From: Bog-756 sp963813525
GTDB taxonomy: Bacteria; Actinomycetota; Acidimicrobiia; Acidimicrobiales; RAAP-2
Length of the DNA stretch: 64,000 nucleotides
NCBI GenBank assembly: GCA_963813525.1
Contig: CAWEZI010000005.1
Span: forward strand, 2,170,001 to 2,234,000
Direction: 5' to 3'
The notes beneath the pieces are model-generated. The model did not search any database. It had not been told where the DNA came from and was given only the letters and a program-made list of their open reading frames with translations. This document shows, in pieces, positions 41,614-50,325 of this stretch (position 1 is the first letter of the stretch; the number at the start of each line of letters is the position of its first letter). The position numbers were made by a program, and so were the translations under genes.

Positions 41614-43818
41614 ATGCCCGACAAGGTGCTGTTCGACTTCGCCGTCCCCGATGAGCTTTTGCAGGAGGCGGTGGCCAAAAGCCGTGATCCCGAAGTCATC
41701 GCCGACCTCGCCGTCATGCCCGGCACGGGCGAGGGCAAGCCGCCACCCTTCATCGGGATCCTCCGCCAGAGCGGCTTTGCTCCGCTGGTCCTCCTCACCA
41801 TGGCCGCCCTCGTGCCCGGGACCTTCGGCAACGGCATCTCCCTCATCGGCACCAACCTCGAGCACTCCTTCCATATCCACGACGCCGCCCTCGGGGCGGT
41901 CACCTTCGTGGCCGCCGTGGCCCAGCTCCTGTGGGCCGTCCCTTTGGCCCTGTGGGCCGACCGGGGTAGCCGCAAGGTGGTGGCCGGCGTGGCTCTGCTG
42001 GTCTTCTCCGTGTTCGCACCGCTCATGGCCCTGGCCCCCAACGTCTGGGCCTTCACCTTCACCTATCTGATCGCCTCGGTCGGGTTCGGGGTCAACAACA
42101 CCGTCCACAACTCGTATCTGTCCGATCAGTACCCGACCGAGGGGCGGGGTCGGGTCTTCAGCTGGCACAACCTGTCCGACCCCCTGTCCCAGACCGTGGG
42201 CATCCTGATCTTCGGCTTCGTGGTGACCGTGGGCCACAACTGGCGCTGGGGGATGCTCGTCGCCCTGGCCGGCATTCCCATCGGGCTGGCCCTGTTCACC
42301 CTGCACGAGCCGGACAAGGGCGAGAACGAGGCCAGCCACATCCTGCGTTCCTCGGGGATGGACCTCCACACCCAGCAGGGCGATGCCCCCCGGGTCCTGC
42401 TGGGTTCGGCCATCACCCGGCTGTTGCGGATCAAGTCCATCTACTTCGAACTGGTGGCGGTGGCCATCCTCGGGTTTGCCGGCACGGCCGCCCCCCTCTT
42501 CGGCAATCTCTACTTCGTCCGGGTCTGGCACCTGGACACCGCCAGCCGTAGCGAGGTCTACTCCATCATCGGTCTGGCCGCCTTCCTCGGGCTCCCGTTC
42601 GCCTACATACTGGGGGACCGGTTCTTCCGCAAGGCTCCCGAGCGCCCCCTGGCCATCGCCGGCATCTGCATCACCGCCTACGGCGGGCTGTACGTGGCCT
42701 CCCTCTACATGCCCAAGCTGTGGCTGGTGGTGCTGTTCCAGTTCCTGGCCAACGCATCCGTGTCGCCCCTGGCCATCTGCATCTTCCTCACCCTGGCAGC
42801 CACTGCCCCGCCGGAGATGCGCACCATCTGCTTCGCCATGTTCGGCGTCTATTCGCTGGTCTTTGGCGGCTTCACCGGGGCGGTCATCCTCGGCGCCATC
42901 AGCGATGCCGTCGGCTATCAGAACGGCCCCACCGTGGCCCTGACCCTCATCGGGCCGGTCTGCGCCATCGGCGGGATCCTGTTGCTCATCGGGTCCCGCT
43001 ACGTCAAACGCGACATCACCCTGGTCATCGAAGACGTCCTCGAGCGTTACGCCGAGGGCCAGCGACGCCAGGCCGGGGGGGCGGTACCCGCCCTCCAGGT
43101 CCACAACCTCGACTTCTACTACGGGACCAACCAGGTCCTGTTCGACATCAACCTGGATGTCCACGAGGGCGAGATGGTTGCCCTGTTGGGAACCAACGGC
43201 GCCGGCAAGTCGACCTTGCTGCGGGCCGTGTCCGGTCTCGATCATCCCCATCGGGGGGTCATCCGCATCTTCGGGGTCAACTGCACCTACCTCGAACCCG
43301 AGCAGATCATCGACCAGAACGTGGGCCTTCTGGTCGGGGGCAAGATGACCTTTCCCGGGCTCACCGTGCGGGACAACCTACGGATCGGCGCCACCTCGTT
43401 GCGGGGGAAGGGAGCCCAGGCCCGGTCGGCTCTCGACGGGGCCGTCGACCAGTTCCCCGAGCTGGCCGGCCGCCTCGACCAGCATGCCGGCACCCTGTCG
43501 GGTGGTGAACAGCAGATGCTGGCTCTGGCCCGGGTGATGATGACCCAACCGAAGCTCCTGCTCATCGACGAGCTGGCTCTGGGTCTGGCCCCCAAGGCCG
43601 TCGACCGGCTGATGGCCATCGTGCGTGAGGTCAACGCTCAGGGGACCACTGTGATCCTGGTCGAACAGAGCGTGAACAGAGCCATGAGCCTGGCCGAAAG
43701 AGCCATCTTCATCGAGCGCGGCGAAGTGCGGTTCGACGGGCTCACCGTCGATCTGCTCGAGAGGACCGACCTCCTTCGTCCGGTGTTCCTCGGAGCTGCC
43801 GTGACCGGGCTCGGCTAG
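41614..43818 (+). CDS. MFS transporter fused to a LivF-type ABC ATPase
   Basis: 734 residues joining two transporter classes. Residues about 50-475 form a twelve-helix major-facilitator unit, with motif A ALWADRGSRKVV near 112-123 between helices 2 and 3 and VGFGVNNTVHNSYLSDQYP. From about 491 a complete LivF-like ATPase follows: Walker A GTNGAGKST at 526-534, signature LSGGEQQ at 628-634, Walker B LLLIDE at 648-653, and the LivF-type VEQS switch. The frame is continuous, with no internal stop or frameshift. The next two genes encode fused LivHM and LivG, so the ATPase half presumably powers them. The function of the MFS half is unknown. Confidence 0.9.
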   Translation: MPDKVLFDFAVPDELLQEAVAKSRDPEVIADLAVMPGTGEGKPPPFIGILRQSGFAPLVLLTMAALVPGTFGNGISLIGTNLEHSFHIHDAALGAVTFVAAVAQLLWAVPLALWADRGSRKVVAGVALLVFSVFAPLMALAPNVWAFTFTYLIASVGFGVNNTVHNSYLSDQYPTEGRGRVFSWHNLSDPLSQTVGILIFGFVVTVGHNWRWGMLVALAGIPIGLALFTLHEPDKGENEASHILRSSGMDLHTQQGDAPRVLLGSAITRLLRIKSIYFELVAVAILGFAGTAAPLFGNLYFVRVWHLDTASRSEVYSIIGLAAFLGLPFAYILGDRFFRKAPERPLAIAGICITAYGGLYVASLYMPKLWLVVLFQFLANASVSPLAICIFLTLAATAPPEMRTICFAMFGVYSLVFGGFTGAVILGAISDAVGYQNGPTVALTLIGPVCAIGGILLLIGSRYVKRDITLVIEDVLERYAEGQRRQAGGAVPALQVHNLDFYYGTNQVLFDINLDVHEGEMVALLGTNGAGKSTLLRAVSGLDHPHRGVIRIFGVNCTYLEPEQIIDQNVGLLVGGKMTFPGLTVRDNLRIGATSLRGKGAQARSALDGAVDQFPELAGRLDQHAGTLSGGEQQMLALARVMMTQPKLLLIDELALGLAPKAVDRLMAIVREVNAQGTTVILVEQSVNRAMSLAERAIFIERGEVRFDGLTVDLLERTDLLRPVFLGAAVTGLG

Positions 43819-43827
43819 CGGAACGCC

Positions 43828-45819
43828 GTGTCCGTACCCAGTTTTGTTCTGGTCCAAGGGATCATCACCGGCCTCGGCTACGGCCTGCTGGCCATGGGTC
43901 TGGTGCTCATCTACCGGACCAATCGGGTGCTCAACTTCGCCCAGGGCCAGCTGGGAGTGGTGGCGGCCGTCTTCCTGGTCAAGTGCTTCTACAACTTCGG
44001 CTTCAACTACTGGTTCGCCCTGGCCCTGGCCCTGGCCCTGGCCGCCGCAGTGGGTGCCTTGAGCGAACTGCTGCTCCGCCGGCTGTTCGACCGGCCCAGG
44101 GTGCTGGTCATGGTGGCCACCATCGGGTTGAGCCAGGTCCTGTTCGTCTTCACCGCTCTGCCCTTCATCCGGCCCTCCAACCTGTACAAGGCGTTCCCGG
44201 TACCCATCAGCATCTCTTTCAGCATCGGCACCTACCTGTTCACACCGGGCCAGGTGCTGACCCTCATCGTGGCTCCGCTGGTGGCCATCGCCCTGGCCGT
44301 GTTCGTGAAGTGGTCGCGCTGGGGACTGGCCATGCGGGCCATGGCCGAAAACGCCGATTCGGCCCGGCTCTCGGGGGTCTGGGTCCGGCGTACCTCCACC
44401 GTGGCCTGGACGGTGGCCGGGATTCTCTCCGCCTTCACCGCCATCCTGGCCTCGCCCGGGCAGACCTCGTCGCTGACCCAGGTGCTCAGCCCCGAGCTCC
44501 TTCTGCTGGCCCTCACCGCCGGCATGGTCGGGGCCATGGTCAACCTGACGGTGGCCTTCGTGGCCGCCATCGGCATCGGGGTCATCCAGGAGATCCTGGT
44601 GTGGAACCTGAACAGCACCTCCCAGGTCGACCTCATCCTCTTCGCCCTTGTGATGGCGGTGCTGCTGGTACGGATCGCCTCCCTCCAGACGGGCAACCGC
44701 CGAGAGGAACGTTCCAACTGGCTCGAGGGCACACGCACCCAAATGCGCAACGACAGTCCCCTCCGGCGCAAGGTGGGAGGGGTCGGCGTGGGCGCCGCCC
44801 TGGTGGTGGCCGCCCTCTTGCCCCTGGTCATCAGCGTGGGCAACTCGTTCCTCTTTTCGCAGATCTGCATCTACGCCGTCATCGCCCTGTCGCTCACCGT
44901 CCTCACCGGATGGGCCGGTCAGGTCTCGCTGGGCCAGTTCGGGTTGGTGGCCATCGGGGCCCTGTTGGCCTCGCACCTGGAGACCAGTCTCAACTTCATT
45001 CCCCTCATGCTGCTGGCCGGGGCGGTGACCGCGGTCATCGCCGTGCTGGTCGGTCTGCCGGCTCTGCGGGTGCGGGGCCTCTATCTGGCCGTGAGCACGC
45101 TCGCCTTCGGCCTGTGGTTCATGGGAGCGGTGCTCGGCAGCCCGTGCTGGTCGCTTCCTTGGGTGCACAAGGAGCTGTGCACCGGACTGCCCAATCCTCA
45201 GTCCACCCTGCTGTCGGCGCCGAGCTTCCTCGGGATCGGCCTGTCGTCGGCCCGGGCCTTCGCCTGGTTCTCGCTGGGGCTGCTGGTGGTGTCCATCGTC
45301 ATCGTGCAGCTGTGGCGGGATCGGGGGGTGGCCCGCCGACTGATCGCCGTGCGCGACAACGAGACGGGGGCCGGCGCCATGGGCATACCCCTGGCCCGCA
45401 CCAAGCTGCTGGCCTTCGCCCTGTCCGGTTTCATGGCGGGCTACGCCGGCGTCTGTCTGGCCTTCGCCACCGGACGGATCTCGACGGCCACCTTCGACCC
45501 CACCTACTCCATCCTGGTCGTCTCGATGGTGGTCATCGGTGGGCTCGGCTCCATCGACGGAGCGGTCCTCGGGGCCATCTACCTGGTGGGGTTGCCGGCC
45601 ATCTTCGGGACGACCTCGACCATTCAGTTCCTGACCAGCGGACTGGGCCTGCTCGCTTTCATCCTCTATCTCCCGGGAGGTCTGTCCGAGCTCCTCCACC
45701 GCCTGGGTGACGTGGCCACCATGGGCGTCGAGCGACTGAGGCGCCACCCGGAGGACCCGCCGGCGGCGAGCCCTCTCGACATCCCCCTCGAGCCCGTGGC
45801 CAAGGAGGTGGCCGGGTGA
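43828..45819 (+). CDS. Fused LivH-LivM permease
   Basis: 663 residues. The first 300 are LivH-like (GLGYGLLAMGLVLIYRTN, RVLNFAQGQLGVVAA) and about 313-620 are LivM-like (LTVLTGWAGQVSLGQFGLVA, GLPALRVRGLYLAVSTLAFG). The first gene cluster has the same fusion extended by a LivG domain. The GTG start is 9 bases after the MFS-LivF gene, and the stop overlaps LivG by 4 bases. No solute-binding protein gene is adjacent; the orphan at 30290 is the only spare one in the window. Confidence 0.92.
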   Translation: MSVPSFVLVQGIITGLGYGLLAMGLVLIYRTNRVLNFAQGQLGVVAAVFLVKCFYNFGFNYWFALALALALAAAVGALSELLLRRLFDRPRVLVMVATIGLSQVLFVFTALPFIRPSNLYKAFPVPISISFSIGTYLFTPGQVLTLIVAPLVAIALAVFVKWSRWGLAMRAMAENADSARLSGVWVRRTSTVAWTVAGILSAFTAILASPGQTSSLTQVLSPELLLLALTAGMVGAMVNLTVAFVAAIGIGVIQEILVWNLNSTSQVDLILFALVMAVLLVRIASLQTGNRREERSNWLEGTRTQMRNDSPLRRKVGGVGVGAALVVAALLPLVISVGNSFLFSQICIYAVIALSLTVLTGWAGQVSLGQFGLVAIGALLASHLETSLNFIPLMLLAGAVTAVIAVLVGLPALRVRGLYLAVSTLAFGLWFMGAVLGSPCWSLPWVHKELCTGLPNPQSTLLSAPSFLGIGLSSARAFAWFSLGLLVVSIVIVQLWRDRGVARRLIAVRDNETGAGAMGIPLARTKLLAFALSGFMAGYAGVCLAFATGRISTATFDPTYSILVVSMVVIGGLGSIDGAVLGAIYLVGLPAIFGTTSTIQFLTSGLGLLAFILYLPGGLSELLHRLGDVATMGVERLRRHPEDPPAASPLDIPLEPVAKEVAG

Positions 45820-46754
45820 GCCCGGCCGACGGCACCGGAACCGGGGCCACCGCCGAAGGACAGGGGGCCGGCCCGGCCCGCCTGGACATGGAGGAGGTCA
45901 GCGTCTCGTTCGGCGGGGTCCGGGCCGTCGACGGCGCCGCACTGTCGGCCGAACCAGGGGCCATCGTCGGGCTGATCGGGCCCAACGGATCGGGAAAGAC
46001 GACGATGCTCGATGTCATCTCCGGCCTGGTCACTCCCCAACGCGGCTCGGTGCGGCTGGACGGCGAGAGCCTGGTCGAGTACCTACCCGAGGAGCGGGGC
46101 AGCCTGGGCATCGTCCGCTCCTTCCAGGACTGCCGTCTCTTTCCCGAGCTCAGCGTCGAAGAGGTGTTGTGGTTGACCCAGGACGCCCGGCGGCCGGTGA
46201 GCGTCCTGTCGTCGACCCTGCAGATGCCCTGGGCCCGGCGCACCGAACGGAACAAACGGGCGGCGGCGGACGACGTCATCCGCTCGTTCGGGATCGAGAG
46301 GTTCCGACGTCACCCGATAGCCCAGCTCTCGACCGGGACCCGGCGGGTGGTGGATCTGGCCTCCATCGTCCTGGCCCGTCCCCGGCTGCTCCTTCTGGAC
46401 GAGCCGACCGCCGGCATCGCCCAGCGGGAGGCGGAGGCGTTCGTCCCTCTGCTCAGGCGGCTCCACGAGCTGGCCGACACCACCATCGTCCTCGTCGAGC
46501 ACGATGTCCCCCTGGTGTTCGCCCTGTGCACCAAGGTGGTGATGATGGAGACGGGACGCATCGTGTCGGTCGGGACCCCCGACGAGGTGCGACGGGATCC
46601 GCGGGCGCTCGCTGCCTACCTGGGGGCCAGCGAGGAGGCTCTGGCCGTTTCCGGAGCGGTGGCCCCTTCGGCTCCGTCGACCCCGGCCCAAACGAACGGC
46701 TCGTCGGCCCCGTCCCAAACGGACGGCTCCTCCACCTCCGTCTCCGACCCCTGA
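45816..46754 (+). CDS. LivG-type ABC transporter ATPase
   Basis: 312 residues. Walker A is GPNGSGKTT, Walker B LLLLDEPTAGI, and the switch His in LVEHDVP is intact. The signature reads LSTGTRRVVDLAS, so the glycine is kept but the usual GQ/GE after it is lost, like the LivG domain of the first cluster. The C-terminal 50 residues are a Ser/Thr/Ala-rich tail. It should form the ATPase pair with the LivF half of the MFS fusion. Confidence 0.9.
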   Translation: MSPADGTGTGATAEGQGAGPARLDMEEVSVSFGGVRAVDGAALSAEPGAIVGLIGPNGSGKTTMLDVISGLVTPQRGSVRLDGESLVEYLPEERGSLGIVRSFQDCRLFPELSVEEVLWLTQDARRPVSVLSSTLQMPWARRTERNKRAAADDVIRSFGIERFRRHPIAQLSTGTRRVVDLASIVLARPRLLLLDEPTAGIAQREAEAFVPLLRRLHELADTTIVLVEHDVPLVFALCTKVVMMETGRIVSVGTPDEVRRDPRALAAYLGASEEALAVSGAVAPSAPSTPAQTNGSSAPSQTDGSSTSVSDP

Positions 46755-46761
46755 ACCGAGG

Positions 46762-46777
46762 GCCTCAGCGCCGAGGC
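46762..46777. terminator. Short hairpin at convergent gene ends
   Basis: GCCTC (46762-46766) and GAGGC (46773-46777) around a 6-base loop, 7 bases after the LivG stop and overlapping the last codons of the convergent dioxygenase. The stem is only 5 bp, so support is weak. Confidence 0.25.
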
Positions 46778-47616
46778 ATGGCCGGCCCGTAGGGGACGTC
46801 CCCCCGCAGGGTGACCCGGTGGGCGATGCGGGTGGCGTCGCCGTAGTCGTCGATGGCGTAGTGGAGTGTGGCCCGGTTGTCCCAGAAGGCCACCGACCCG
46901 GGCCGCCAACGGAACCGGCAGGTCAGCTCCGGCTGCTGGCAGTGGCGGTACAGCATGTCGAGGATGGCGTTGCTCTCGTTCTTCGACAGCCCGAGGATGG
47001 TTTGGGTGAACTGCGGATTGACGAAGAGTCCGTTGCGTCCGTTCTCGGGGTGGGTGCGCACCACCGGGTGGATGGCCGGTCGCAGTTTCTCGTAGAACTC
47101 GCCCTGCCATTCGTAGCCGCCCCGCTCGTCGACGTCGGCGGCGAACCAGGGATCGAAGTGGATGGCCACCAAGGTGTCGCACATGGCTCGCACCGGATCG
47201 GCCAACCGGTCGTAGGCATCCTGCAGGCTGGCCCAGGTGGTGTCGCCCCCGAAGTCAGGACACTCGAGCATGTAGAGGATGGACCCGAAGGCCGGCTGTT
47301 GGAGGAAGGTGATGTCGGTGTGCCACCAGTTGGCCCGGTCGACGCTCCCGTCGATGGCCAGCACGTCGGGGTGTTCGGCCAGAGGTGTGATGACCGGATG
47401 GCCCTCGGTGACCGTGCCGAATTGGGCGGCGAAGTCGGCCTGTTGGGTCGGGGTGAGCTCCTGGTCGCGGAAGAAGATCACGTGGTGGTTGTTGAGCGCG
47501 GCCCGTACCTGGGCGATGGTCGGCTCGCTGAGTGGACGCGAGAGGTCGAGCCCACCGATCTCCGCGCCGATGATGGGCGAGAGCGGACGGATGTCCAACT
47601 CGGTGGCGACGGTCAC
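46765..47616 (-). CDS. TauD/TfdA-family 2-oxoglutarate dioxygenase
   Basis: 283 residues, non-heme Fe(II) enzyme that hydroxylates a substrate while decarboxylating 2-oxoglutarate. The metal triad is visible as His99-x-Asp101 (WWHTDITF) and His266 (RIAHRVTLRGD). GTG 47616 follows GGAG by 8 bases. Relatives act on taurine, aryloxyacetates and alkyl sulfates. The divergent neighbour is an alpha/beta hydrolase; no sulfur genes are nearby, so the substrate stays open. Confidence 0.9.
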   Translation of the reverse strand: MTVATELDIRPLSPIIGAEIGGLDLSRPLSEPTIAQVRAALNNHHVIFFRDQELTPTQQADFAAQFGTVTEGHPVITPLAEHPDVLAIDGSVDRANWWHTDITFLQQPAFGSILYMLECPDFGGDTTWASLQDAYDRLADPVRAMCDTLVAIHFDPWFAADVDERGGYEWQGEFYEKLRPAIHPVVRTHPENGRNGLFVNPQFTQTILGLSKNESNAILDMLYRHCQQPELTCRFRWRPGSVAFWDNRATLHYAIDDYGDATRIAHRVTLRGDVPYGPAMPRR

Positions 47617-47666
47617 AGCGGGTTCTCCATGACTCCAGTGTGCCCCAGTGTCCGATGAGGCTCAAC

Positions 47667-47695
47667 CGGTGGCCGTGTGGCAACGTGGGCCACCG
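47667..47695. promoter_or_regulatory. Operator-like inverted repeat in a divergent promoter
   Basis: CGGTGGCC (47667-47674) and GGCCACCG (47688-47695) are perfect 8-bp arms whose centres are 21 bases apart, two helical turns. It sits between the divergent dioxygenase and hydrolase genes, so a dimeric regulator could control both. A second, imperfect inverted repeat (GGGCC/GGCCC, 47702-47720) follows. Confidence 0.4.
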
Positions 47696-47737
47696 ACGTC
47701 CGGGCCGCATGGTCCGGCCCCTGGTGAGGGAGCCACG

Positions 47738-48778
47738 ATGACCGACAGCTTTTCCCAGCCGCGTAATTTCTCGCCCTGGTTCCAGGTGGTGAGCCGGTTG
47801 ATGGCCACCTCGGAGGCCGATGGTCTGCCCGTGGGTGACCTGTCGGGGTTCGACCAGTGGCGGGCCCGCTTCGACGCCCGTCTCCAGCGCGCCCTGGCCC
47901 CGTGGCCGGTGCCGGTCCCGCTGAACCTCGAAGTGACCGACGAGACCGAGACCGACGACGACGGGTCCGCCCTGGGCTACCGCCGCCAGAGGATCGTCTT
48001 CGACACCGAAGACACCATGTCGGTTCCCGCCTACCTGCTGATCCCCGACGGCCGCCAGACCCCGGGGACGGCCGTGTTGGCCGCCCATGGCCACGGTCCG
48101 GGCAAATCGCGTGTGTGCGGGACCGAGCCGGGCGACCCGCCGGGGGATGACTACGCCGCCCAGCTGGCACGTCGGGGCCATGTCGTGCTGGCCCCCGACC
48201 TTCGGTGCTTCGGCGAACGGGCGGACTGGAACCCACCCGACCACTACGGCTGCGACACCAACCTGGTCCATCAGGTGATGGGGGGGTGGTCGCCGCTGAC
48301 CCAGAACCTGTGGGATCTGGCCCGCGCCCTGGACGTGCTCGAGGCCCATCCCCTGGTCGACCCGGCTCGCATCGGCATGGTCGGGTTTTCCTACGGGGGG
48401 ACGGTCACCCTGTTTCTGGCCGCCTGCGATGCCCGAGTGTCGGTGGCGGTGGTCAGCGGCTACTTCTCGTCCTGGGCCGAGTCGCATAAGGTCCCGTGGA
48501 ACATGTGCGGCTCGCAGGTGCTCACGGGCATGTTGGGTCAGATGGAACACGCCGACCTGGCTGCGCTGGTGGCTCCCCGCCCTCTCCTGGTCCAGTCGGG
48601 GGACCAGGACATCCTGTTTCCGGTGGCCACCGCCGACGAGGCGCTGGGTCGGGTGCGCCCGGTCTACGACAGGCTCGGCGCCGGCGACCGCCTGGCCCAC
48701 GACGTTTTCGCCGGCGAGCACCAGTGGAACGGTCCGGGGGCCTTCCCCTTTCTTGACCGCTGGCTCCCACCCACCTGA
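47738..48778 (+). CDS. Alpha/beta hydrolase (Abhydrolase_7/dienelactone-hydrolase-like)
   Basis: 346 residues, cytoplasmic esterase-type fold. Nucleophile Ser218 in GFSYGG, acid near Asp289-Asp291 in SGDQDILFP, and His328 in AGEHQWNG form the triad. AAHGHGPGKSRVCG holds the oxyanion-hole region. ATG 47738 follows GAGGGAG. The family includes acetyl-xylan and related esterases. It lies divergent from a dioxygenase and convergent with a NagB-like gene. Substrate unknown. Confidence 0.85.
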   Translation: MTDSFSQPRNFSPWFQVVSRLMATSEADGLPVGDLSGFDQWRARFDARLQRALAPWPVPVPLNLEVTDETETDDDGSALGYRRQRIVFDTEDTMSVPAYLLIPDGRQTPGTAVLAAHGHGPGKSRVCGTEPGDPPGDDYAAQLARRGHVVLAPDLRCFGERADWNPPDHYGCDTNLVHQVMGGWSPLTQNLWDLARALDVLEAHPLVDPARIGMVGFSYGGTVTLFLAACDARVSVAVVSGYFSSWAESHKVPWNMCGSQVLTGMLGQMEHADLAALVAPRPLLVQSGDQDILFPVATADEALGRVRPVYDRLGAGDRLAHDVFAGEHQWNGPGAFPFLDRWLPPT

Positions 48779-48829
48779 GGGTGGCCAGTCCACCGTTCTG
48801 AGGGGCGGCCGGTCCTACCCGTCCTGTGG

Positions 48830-48856
48830 GACCAGTGGCTGGCCCCACCGCTGGTC
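48830..48856. terminator. Hairpin between convergent hydrolase and NagB-like genes
   Basis: GACCAGTGG (48830-48838) pairs with CCGCTGGTC (48848-48856), 9 pairs with one G-U wobble, around a 9-base loop. It lies about 50 bases after the hydrolase stop and 17 before the end of the convergent gene. Confidence 0.5.
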
Positions 48857-48872
48857 ATGGCCGGTGTGCCCT

Positions 48873-49667
48873 TCAGTGATGGAAGGAGAGGAGACGGGCC
48901 GAGTCGGCGTCGAGAAAGACGGTGGCGCGAGGGGTCCGCTGGAGGATGGAGGCCGGGCAGGCGGTGGTGATCGGGCCCTCGAGGGCGGACCGGACCGGCT
49001 CCGCCTTGCGGGCCTCGGGCACGATGGCCAGGACCCGCGCCGCCCGGAGGAGGGCGGGAATGGTGACGGTCACCGCCTGCTCGGGCACGTCGTCGTCGCC
49101 GGCAAAGTGCCCTTCGTTGACCTGCTGACGGCGGCAGGCGGCGTCGAGCACGACCACCTTCAGGTCCCGAGGGTCGTCGAAGTCGGCCACGGGTGGGTCG
49201 TTGAAGGCCAGGTGCCCGTTCTCACCGATGCCCAGGCAGCACAGGTCGAGAGGGTAAGCGGTGAGCAGGGCGGCGTAGCGTCCGCATTCGGCCTCGGGAG
49301 GGGCCAACCCGTCGATGTAGTGGGCGGCCAGGGGTGCGGTGGGCTCGACGATGCGCTGGCGTATCCACCGCTGGAAGCTGGCCGCATGGTCGGGTCCGAT
49401 CCCCACGTACTCGTCCATGTGGAAGACCACCACCTGGTCCCAGGGCACGCCGGGGGTAGCTCCGACCAGAGCCTCGACGAAGGCGATCTGGGAGTTGCCG
49501 GTGGCGAACATGGCGTGGGCCACGCCCTTGTCGGCCACCGCCGCCCGCAGCACGTCGGCCGCCTGGTCGGCGGCGGTCCGGGCCATGGCCGCCGTGGTGT
49601 CGAAGGGACGCACGTCGGCGCCCCGGCCGTCACCGGCGCCAGCGTCACCCGTGCCAGCGTCACCCAT
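48873..49667 (-). CDS. Glucosamine-6-phosphate deaminase/6-phosphogluconolactonase-like isomerase
   Basis: 264 residues of the NagB/RpiA/SOL fold. FHMDEYVGI (Asp85, Glu86) and GIGENGHLAFNDP (His152) match the catalytic segments of NagB, which converts glucosamine-6-phosphate to fructose-6-phosphate and ammonia. The phosphate loop reads FATGNSQIAFVEAL where NagB has ATGSTP-like sequence, a notable change. ATG 49667 gives an Ala/Gly/Asp-rich leader of about 17 residues without a ribosome site, so the real start may be later. There is no NagA or other amino-sugar gene nearby. Confidence 0.82.
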   Translation of the reverse strand: MGDAGTGDAGAGDGRGADVRPFDTTAAMARTAADQAADVLRAAVADKGVAHAMFATGNSQIAFVEALVGATPGVPWDQVVVFHMDEYVGIGPDHAASFQRWIRQRIVEPTAPLAAHYIDGLAPPEAECGRYAALLTAYPLDLCCLGIGENGHLAFNDPPVADFDDPRDLKVVVLDAACRRQQVNEGHFAGDDDVPEQAVTVTIPALLRAARVLAIVPEARKAEPVRSALEGPITTACPASILQRTPRATVFLDADSARLLSFHH

Positions 49668-49824
49668 GGCAGCACTGTAGGGGAGGAAACGGGAACGTCC
49701 AGGTGACTTGCGCGCTACGGTGCCGGTCGGGCACGGTAACTGACCGTGTCGCGGCCAGTTCGGCCCCAGGCGCCGGACCGGTGTCCGGGCCGTTTGACCA
49801 TAGGGAGCACGGGGAGGAGCCGAG

Positions 49825-50325
49825 GTGGCAGACGACGACATCTTGAGCACGATCATCGGAAAACCGACCGGGACCAAGGTGGTGACCGTCGAACGCGGCC
49901 AGTTGGCCCTGTTCGCCGACGCCGTGAAGGAGAAGAGCCCCGTCTACCGCGATCCGAGGGCGGCAGCCGAAGCCGGCCTGGCCGGCATACCCGCTCCCCC
50001 CACCTACCCCTTCGTCATGGAGAATTTCGGTGCCTACCCCGAGCTGCAGGCCGACGATGGGCCCGCCGGAAACCCGATGGCCGAGGTGCTCGGCCCTCTG
50101 ATGGCCAAGGGTGGGATCATCCTGCACGGTGAGCAGGAGTTCACTTATCACCGCCCCATCTACGCCGGCGACGTGCTGGTCGGTGAAGGTACGGTGGCCG
50201 ACGCCTACCGCAAGGAGTCCAAGGGGAAGACCATGACTTTCGTGGTCGTGGAGATGGCATGGCGTGATCGAGCGAGCGGCGAGCCGGTCTGTACCTCGCG
50301 GATGAACATCATCCACCGCATCTGA
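49825..50325 (+). CDS. MaoC-like hot-dog dehydratase subunit (HadA/FAS1-like type)
   Basis: 166 residues. The N-terminal dehydratase family (FAS1-like/HadA) shows in IGKPTGTKVVTVERGQLALFADAV, AGIPAPPTYPFVMENFG and LHGEQEFTYHRPIYAGDVL. These chains lack the catalytic Asp-His of MaoC and need a second hot-dog subunit, most likely the protein encoded at 53578. GTG 49825 follows GGGAGGAG. The stop overlaps the crotonase ATG by one base (TGATG). Confidence 0.85.
   Translation: MADDDILSTIIGKPTGTKVVTVERGQLALFADAVKEKSPVYRDPRAAAEAGLAGIPAPPTYPFVMENFGAYPELQADDGPAGNPMAEVLGPLMAKGGIILHGEQEFTYHRPIYAGDVLVGEGTVADAYRKESKGKTMTFVVVEMAWRDRASGEPVCTSRMNIIHRI

Noticed and set aside
44709..44720. GGAACGTTCC palindrome resembling the TetR motif core
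   Set aside because: It lies inside the LivHM coding sequence, and flanks do not match AARCGAACGTTTG.
43378..45747. Very long open frame on the minus strand, opposite the second transporter
   Set aside because: It is antisense to clear LivF/LivHM coding sequence, is rich in Gln, Gly, His and Asp with no recognisable family, and arises from the high third-position GC of the real genes. The same applies to 3973-5934, 1704-3059 and 41515-43251 on the minus strand.
48873..49667. Assigning nagB as a firm gene name
   Set aside because: The phosphate loop departs from NagB and no amino-sugar genes are nearby, so the family name is kept without a symbol.
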